A stretch of 11,720 nt of DNA from Desulfobulbus sp. (lineage in GTDB: Bacteria > Desulfobacterota > Desulfobulbia > Desulfobulbales > Desulfobulbaceae): NCBI GenBank assembly GCA_028684915.1, contig JAQUEZ010000190.1, positions 1 to 11,720 of the forward strand. Reading direction: 5' to 3'. Positions within the stretch are counted from its first letter, which is position 1. Each line of letters opens with the position of its first letter. The translations under genes were made by a program, and so were the position numbers. Under the pieces are notes generated by a model. That model saw only the letters and a list, made by a program, of their open reading frames with translations. It did no database searches and was not told the origin of the DNA. This document shows, piece after piece, positions 7,767-11,720 of the stretch.

Positions 7767-10525
7767 TCAACCCTCCAGAAATCAAACCCCTGTGCTTGGG
7801 CAAAGCGCACAAAGGCCTCGGCAACGCAGAGCTGTGCGTCGGGAATGGCCGCCGCATTTGCCAAATCGTCTGACCCCAGATTGTAGTTCACCAGATCCTG
7901 GTCGATCTTAGGTTGACCGCTGGCGTCTTCCACCAGGTGGCCGTCACCATCGAGCACATATTTGTAATCACCGGAGTTATTCTTGCCGCCACGTTCGCTC
8001 ACCGCCATGAAGATTGGGTAATCGAGCCGCTTGGCCACCTCGGCGGCAATCCAGCGCTCCTTGAGTGCGCCAATCAGGTCGCTGTCTTCCAGGATCAGTT
8101 CCAGCTTGCCCCGGTTGGTGAGCAGCTTCAGCTCGCGTTCGGCAGCCGGGATCTCCTTTTCCAGCCGCTTGATCTCGGCCTTGTAGCGCTTGGTTTTTTC
8201 CTTCTGGCGTTGTTTGAGGGTCTTGGTGTTTTCCTTGTAGGTGGCCTTCATCTCCCGCACCTCCAGGCGCAGGCCACCTTGATCGCCATTCCAGGAATGC
8301 GCCAGGGCATCGAGTTCCTGTTGCTGCTGGGTGGTTAGGGCCTCCACGTCGCTGTCGAGATCGGCCAGCTGCTGCTTCACCCGGAGCAGTTGTGCCCTGA
8401 GGTTGTCCACCTTTTCCTCGGTTAGGCTGATCCGTTCCTCATCGCTGGGCGGCCCGGCGCTCTCCTCTTCGCCGTTATCGCTGTCGCCATTTTCCTCGGC
8501 GGCATCAATCGTTTCCGGCTCGTTGAAGGTTTCGGCAATCAGGTCAGCTATCGCTTCCGGGATGGCCTCTTCTGACACCTCAGCCGCGTAACCATCGAGC
8601 AGGGCCTGAATCTCGGCATCATAATCGGGGCAATCCGTGGCCACCGTGTCATGCACCCGGGCGATGTCGGCCAGTTGCTGCTCGGTGTATTTCTGAACAA
8701 AGAGCACCGAGGTCTTGGTGCCGGTGTGAGGCTTGAAGGTGTTGGGATGCAGGCCGACCACCGCTAAGAGCCGCGCCTTTTTCAGGATCCATTCGCGGAT
8801 AAAAGCCAGCGACGAGTTATTGAACTTGCCCTGGGGCAGGACAATGGCGGCCCGGCCGCCGGGGCGCAGCATCTTGAGAATGCGCTCGATAAAGAGCACG
8901 TCGCGCTCTTCCTTGGGGGATTTGTCGCTGCCGGCCCGTTTCAGCGCCGGTTTGGCCAACTCATAATGGGTCAGCATCTTTCGGTCCTTCATCTCCCCGG
9001 CAAAGGGCGGGTTGGCGAGAATGACGTCAAACTTCAGCTCGTCGAAGTATTCCCAGGCCTTATCGTCGTCGCGCAGGGTTTCGTGCTCGGGGATGGGGGT
9101 GGCGGTCAGCTTGGCCTGGCGCAGACCGTGCATCAGGGCCTGACCGGAGCCGCTTTCGTACCAGGTTTTGGGATCAAGACTGCTGACATCCGGGCCGAAG
9201 ATGTTGGTGTGGCCATCTCCGGCAATGAGCATCAGGGCGCGGGAGGTCTTGGCCGCCCGGGCCTCGAAATCGATGCCCCAGAGGTATTTGGCTGCGTAAT
9301 CGTGCTTTCGATCTTTTCGGTCGCGATTGTCTTTAACCGGGTAGCACCAGTCCATGGCATGGAGTAAAAAGCCACCCGAGCCGCAAGAAGGGTCCATGAC
9401 GTATTCCTTTTGCGTGGGGTTAAGCATGCGCACGCACATCTCCACCACATGGCGCGGGGTGAAAAACTGGCCTTTCTTTTTCTTGGCCTCGGTGGGCAGC
9501 AGGTATTCAAAGGCATCGTCCATGATGCGCAGATTGGAGCCCATGAGGCGCACGCCCTCAATGGGGCCGACACAGACCTGCAGGTGACGTTTGGCCAGTT
9601 CAATATCCTCGTTCTCCCGAAAAATGCCGGGCCACTCCTCACAGGCTTTTTTGAACAGACCATTGATGCGGTCAAAGGTCAGGTCGGCATCGACCACCAG
9701 CTTTTCCTCTCCTTTGATGATTCTTCTGGTCGTGACCTTGCCGAATTCGACCGTCTTATCTTTGCGGTTCTCCTGGGCCTCCTTCTCGTCCCAGATCTTG
9801 GCAAAAATTAGTTTGAAAATCTCGTTGAACTCATCCTTGCCGCTGTCGGCCAGGACCAGTTCTTCCAGGTCCTGGATGATCTTTTTGAAATTGAAATCCT
9901 TCTTGAGCTGAAGCAGGGTTTTCTTCGCCGCCATGACATCAGCGGGCGACTGCAACCGTTTGGGCAGGTCAAAGAGGGTATCGTCATAGTCGTTGGGATA
10001 GGGCCGATACAAAATAATGCTGTCGCTGCCGTTGGACCAAACCGCCACCGGTGCGCCCTTGGCGTTCATATAGCTCTTGAGCTGCTCAATGCCGTCCTTG
10101 CGTTTGGGCTTCTTGCACTCGACGATGATCTTCGGCGTTTCCTTGGTGTTGTCGGTGTAGACGATGATGTCCGCCGCCTTCGTCCCCACCTCCGTGCCGA
10201 ACTGGACGCTGGCTTCGAGATCAATTTCGTCTTCCTTGTAGCCGTATTGATGGATGAGCTTATAGACCCAGAGCTGACGGACAATCTCTTCGGGCGCTGA
10301 TTTGCCGTCTTCGACAAACACCTGCACCTCTTCGTTACCGGATAAGAAGGGCACGATGCTCTTCAAATAGTACTTGGTCTTGCCGGCGTCGCGCCCGGCA
10401 GTGGCAGTTTTGGGGATAATCTTAAGGATGGCGCTGATTGGTTTGCCCAGTTGTTCAAATTCGGTGAGTTCGTACTTGGTGGTTGGATCTTTGAAGATGC
10501 GGTCGACAACCTCTTGGGTCTGCAT
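7763..10525 (-). CDS. Fused PD-(D/E)xK nuclease / N6-adenine DNA methylase (920 aa; type I M-like, BcgI-like layout)
   Basis: In the 920-aa form, residues 45-180 form an HsdR-N-type nuclease domain with D119 (AADIIVY) and E136-x-K138 (VECKKPKRKDGIEQLKSY). The methylase core follows: GQFFTPRHVV (352-361), AdoMet motif DPSCGSGG (378-385) and catalytic NPPF (505-508), as in HsdM/N6-adenine enzymes. After the core come an acidic linker (about 670-695), a long coiled coil (about 700-805) and a roughly 110-residue C-terminal domain. Nuclease and methylase in one chain beside a separate S subunit recalls BcgI. I chose ATG 10525 because AAGGAAAGAG precedes it at good spacing. An in-frame ATG at 10630 would add 35 residues (955 aa) but lacks a clear binding site and uses rarer codons. 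First gene of the operon. Confidence 0.92.
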   Translation of the reverse strand: MQTQEVVDRIFKDPTTKYELTEFEQLGKPISAILKIIPKTATAGRDAGKTKYYLKSIVPFLSGNEEVQVFVEDGKSAPEEIVRQLWVYKLIHQYGYKEDEIDLEASVQFGTEVGTKAADIIVYTDNTKETPKIIVECKKPKRKDGIEQLKSYMNAKGAPVAVWSNGSDSIILYRPYPNDYDDTLFDLPKRLQSPADVMAAKKTLLQLKKDFNFKKIIQDLEELVLADSGKDEFNEIFKLIFAKIWDEKEAQENRKDKTVEFGKVTTRRIIKGEEKLVVDADLTFDRINGLFKKACEEWPGIFRENEDIELAKRHLQVCVGPIEGVRLMGSNLRIMDDAFEYLLPTEAKKKKGQFFTPRHVVEMCVRMLNPTQKEYVMDPSCGSGGFLLHAMDWCYPVKDNRDRKDRKHDYAAKYLWGIDFEARAAKTSRALMLIAGDGHTNIFGPDVSSLDPKTWYESGSGQALMHGLRQAKLTATPIPEHETLRDDDKAWEYFDELKFDVILANPPFAGEMKDRKMLTHYELAKPALKRAGSDKSPKEERDVLFIERILKMLRPGGRAAIVLPQGKFNNSSLAFIREWILKKARLLAVVGLHPNTFKPHTGTKTSVLFVQKYTEQQLADIARVHDTVATDCPDYDAEIQALLDGYAAEVSEEAIPEAIADLIAETFNEPETIDAAEENGDSDNGEEESAGPPSDEERISLTEEKVDNLRAQLLRVKQQLADLDSDVEALTTQQQQELDALAHSWNGDQGGLRLEVREMKATYKENTKTLKQRQKEKTKRYKAEIKRLEKEIPAAERELKLLTNRGKLELILEDSDLIGALKERWIAAEVAKRLDYPIFMAVSERGGKNNSGDYKYVLDGDGHLVEDASGQPKIDQDLVNYNLGSDDLANAAAIPDAQLCVAEAFVRFAQAQGFDFWRVE

Positions 10526-10634
10526 AGCTCTTTCCTTAACAGCGATTTTGGCGCTTATTTTTTTCTTCAATCGAGAGAAGCCCTCGGAAATTCCCTGCTC
10601 ACACAACAACTTAATGGGTTTAACGCTCATTGCG

Positions 10635-10647
10635 AAGGCATTGCCTT
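10635..10647. repeat. Small palindrome in the operon leader
   Basis: AAGGCA (10635-10640), a one-base centre and TGCCTT (10642-10647). It lies between the candidate promoter and the methylase start and would fold in the leader RNA just before the alternative ATG at 10630. It may be an operator or may mask translation from that upstream start; it could also be chance. Confidence 0.4.
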
Positions 10648-10681
10648 ATTGTTTCCCCCACCGCTTCGCTTCAACCGGTCC

Positions 10682-10709
10682 ATTGTACAGAGTACGCGAA
10701 CGACCTCAA
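10682..10709 (-). promoter_or_regulatory. Candidate sigma70 promoter of the seven-gene operon
   Basis: On the minus strand a -35 TTGAGG (10709-10704) and a -10 TACAAT (10687-10682) are separated by 16 bases. Transcription would start near 10675, giving a leader of about 150 bases to ATG 10525 or about 45 bases to ATG 10630. It is the best promoter-like pair seen in the gap upstream of the operon. Confidence 0.5.
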
Positions 10710-10994
10710 GCGCATTGGCCAAACTACAACATCGAGCCAGCCTCCTGCGAGACAAAATCCAACAAATTCCAACAAATCGCCTTTCTTCCCTTCAGCTACG
10801 CCCAGTCTTCAAGCAAGGCTTGCGCAACGGTCAACGATCTATATACGGCAATCCTCACGTGCGGCGACATCGCCAAACCCGTTGGGAATATTCTCAGGGC
10901 AATCCTTGCAAAGGTAGCGCGGAGGCCTTCTTGCGGAGGCAAGACGCAGCGCCGCAAAGTTCGAGGGCGGGAAGAAGGGGTGGGCAATCGTGAA
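10710..10994. other. Intergenic region between tRNA-Met and the operon
   Basis: No supported gene is seen here. It contains a short tandem pair AATCCAACAA / ATTCCAACAA (10756-10775), a TATATA (10840-10845) without a good -35, a short hairpin TCTTGC/GCAAGA (10929-10944) and a direct pair of GCGGAGGC about 10919-10940. Open frames crossing it show no family features. Confidence 0.5.
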
Positions 10995-11032
10995 CAACAA
11001 AAAACCCGCTTTCCAGGGCAGGAAAGCGGGTT
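10995..11032 (-). terminator. Rho-independent terminator of the tRNA-Met gene
   Basis: A perfect 12-bp stem AACCCGCTTTCC (11003-11014) and GGAAAGCGGGTT (11021-11032) with a 6-base loop. On the minus strand it is followed by a T-rich run (complement of 10995-11004). It lies 34 bases past the tRNA 3' end and isolates the operon from tRNA transcription. Confidence 0.9.
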
Positions 11033-11066
11033 ACTATGTAAAGCCGAATGGTCTCGGACTTTGAAG

Positions 11067-11143
11067 TGGTGGCGATGCAGGGACTTGAACCCCGGACAAC
11101 ACGGATATGAGCCGTGTGCTCTAACCAGCTGAGCTACATCGCC
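11067..11143 (-). tRNA. tRNA-Met, anticodon CAT (elongator type)
   Basis: Read on the minus strand, the acceptor arms GGCGATG and CATCGCC pair fully, the D-arm is GCTCAGCTGGTTAGAGC, the anticodon stem CACGG/CCGTG closes loop CTCATAT with anticodon CAT, and the T-loop is GGTTCAAGTCC. The 3' CCA is encoded (11069-11067), making 77 bases. The perfect first acceptor pair and resemblance to elongator Met tRNAs argue against an initiator. A CAT anticodon could also be lysidine-modified tRNA-Ile2, but the body fits Met better. It has its own promoter and terminator. Confidence 0.95.
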
Positions 11144-11177
11144 GTATCTGAAAAAGCCGGTAGGCTTGAACCGAGCC

Positions 11178-11206
11178 AATATTCAAGATTTTTGACTCTT
11201 TGTCAA
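11178..11206 (-). promoter_or_regulatory. sigma70 promoter for tRNA-Met
   Basis: A consensus -35 TTGACA (11206-11201) and a -10-like AATATT (11183-11178) are spaced 17 bases apart on the minus strand. The predicted start near 11171 is about 28 bases upstream of the mature tRNA 5' end, as expected for a tRNA gene. Confidence 0.65.
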
Positions 11207-11240
11207 GCACAAATCACACAAGGGCAACCTTTCCACCCTT

Positions 11241-11414
11241 GTTATTCCGTTTCCATCTCAAAAGTGAAGCCTGATTTTCCGTCATTTTGACGAGCACAGC
11301 GAGGAGAAATCTCATTATGGCTGAAGATTTCTCCCTTTGGTCGAAATGACGCACCCGCCCGGACGAGGCGTTGCTGTGATCATCACGCTCCGTTTGATTT
11401 AGAGATGGAATGAC
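11241..11414. repeat. Dispersed palindromic repeat, copy 2 (about 174 bp)
   Basis: Same design and orientation as the copy at 301-475: outer ends GTTATTCC (11241-11248) and GGAATGAC (11407-11414), an inner pair GTCATTTTGAC (11281-11291) against GTCGAAATGAC (11340-11350), and a perfect 10-bp hairpin GGAGAAATCT (11303-11312) with AGATTTCTCC (11325-11334). It lies between the groEL terminator and the tRNA promoter, so it is probably not needed for either transcript. The central shared blocks are nearly identical, while the loop and flanks have diverged. Confidence 0.8.
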
Positions 11415-11420
11415 CGGTAC

Positions 11421-11462
11421 AAAAAAGGCCCTTTCCCGAAGCAACACACCGGGAAAGGGCCT
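11421..11462 (-). terminator. Rho-independent terminator of groEL
   Basis: A perfect 13-bp stem AGGCCCTTTCCCG (11426-11438) and CGGGAAAGGGCCT (11450-11462) with an 11-base loop, followed on the minus strand by six T residues (complement of 11421-11426). It begins 38 bases past the groEL stop codon. Confidence 0.92.
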
Positions 11463-11499
11463 GAGTCCAGCAAGAATCAGCGCTGAACAGCGGGGCGGA

Positions 11500-11720
<221 letters not shown>

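Noticed and set aside
8846..8860. 7-bp-arm GC palindrome in the methylase gene
   Set aside because: Short and built from GGC/GCC codons for a Gly-Gly-Arg-Ala-Ala run; expected by chance in GC-rich coding DNA.
10374..11132. 252-aa plus-strand frame upstream of the operon
   Set aside because: It overlaps the methylase start, the terminator and the tRNA gene in antisense and has no domain or ribosome binding site support.
11067..11143. tRNA-Met as the attachment site of an integrated element
   Set aside because: No second copy of the tRNA 3' end was found at the left side of the operon, and no integrase gene is present.

Overview
The window looks like a chromosomal stretch of a GC-rich Gram-negative bacterium, most likely a Geobacter/Desulfuromonas-type deltaproteobacterium. 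This is an inference from the GroEL Gly-Gly-Met tail, the elongator tRNA-Met sequence and two copies of a dispersed palindromic repeat; no single feature proves it. Housekeeping genes sit at both ends: the 3' end of a HAD-family phosphatase gene on the left (1-249, +), and on the right a tRNA-Met(CAT) gene (11067-11143, -) and the 3' end of groEL (11500-11720, -).

Between them lies one compact minus-strand operon of seven genes, about 10 kb, read from 10525 down to 594. In transcription order it encodes: (1) a 920-aa fusion of a PD-(D/E)xK nuclease and an N6-adenine methylase; (2) a specificity (S) subunit with two target-recognition domains; (3) a DUF1016/YhcG-type PD-(D/E)xK nuclease; (4) a RhuM-family protein; (5) a 60-aa charged small protein; (6) a DndD-type SMC/ABC ATPase; (7) a protein with a DndE-like N-terminus fused to a HerA/FtsK-type ATPase. 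Five of the six junctions are 4-base start/stop overlaps and the sixth is a 4-base gap, so the genes are almost certainly translated as a set.

The combination is the main interest. It pairs the modification and specificity parts of a BcgI/type I-like restriction-modification system with DndD and DndE homologues from the phosphorothioation world. The sulfur-transfer genes dndA and dndC, dndB, and the type I translocase hsdR are all missing. A reasonable working model is a methylation-based defence system in which the DndD and DndE-HerA ATPases replace the HsdR motor and the two PD-(D/E)xK domains cut unmodified DNA. That model is inferred from gene content and layout only.

Non-coding stretches: 250-593 holds the first copy of a 175-bp palindromic repeat. 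10526-10994 holds the operon leader, with a candidate sigma70 promoter. 11144-11499 holds the tRNA promoter, the second repeat copy and the groEL terminator. The two repeat copies lie in the same orientation and bracket the operon plus the tRNA. Two long perfect palindromes (14- and 12-bp arms, one-base centres) lie inside the RhuM and YhcG-like coding sequences, and the first recognition domain of the S gene is visibly more AT-rich than its neighbours.
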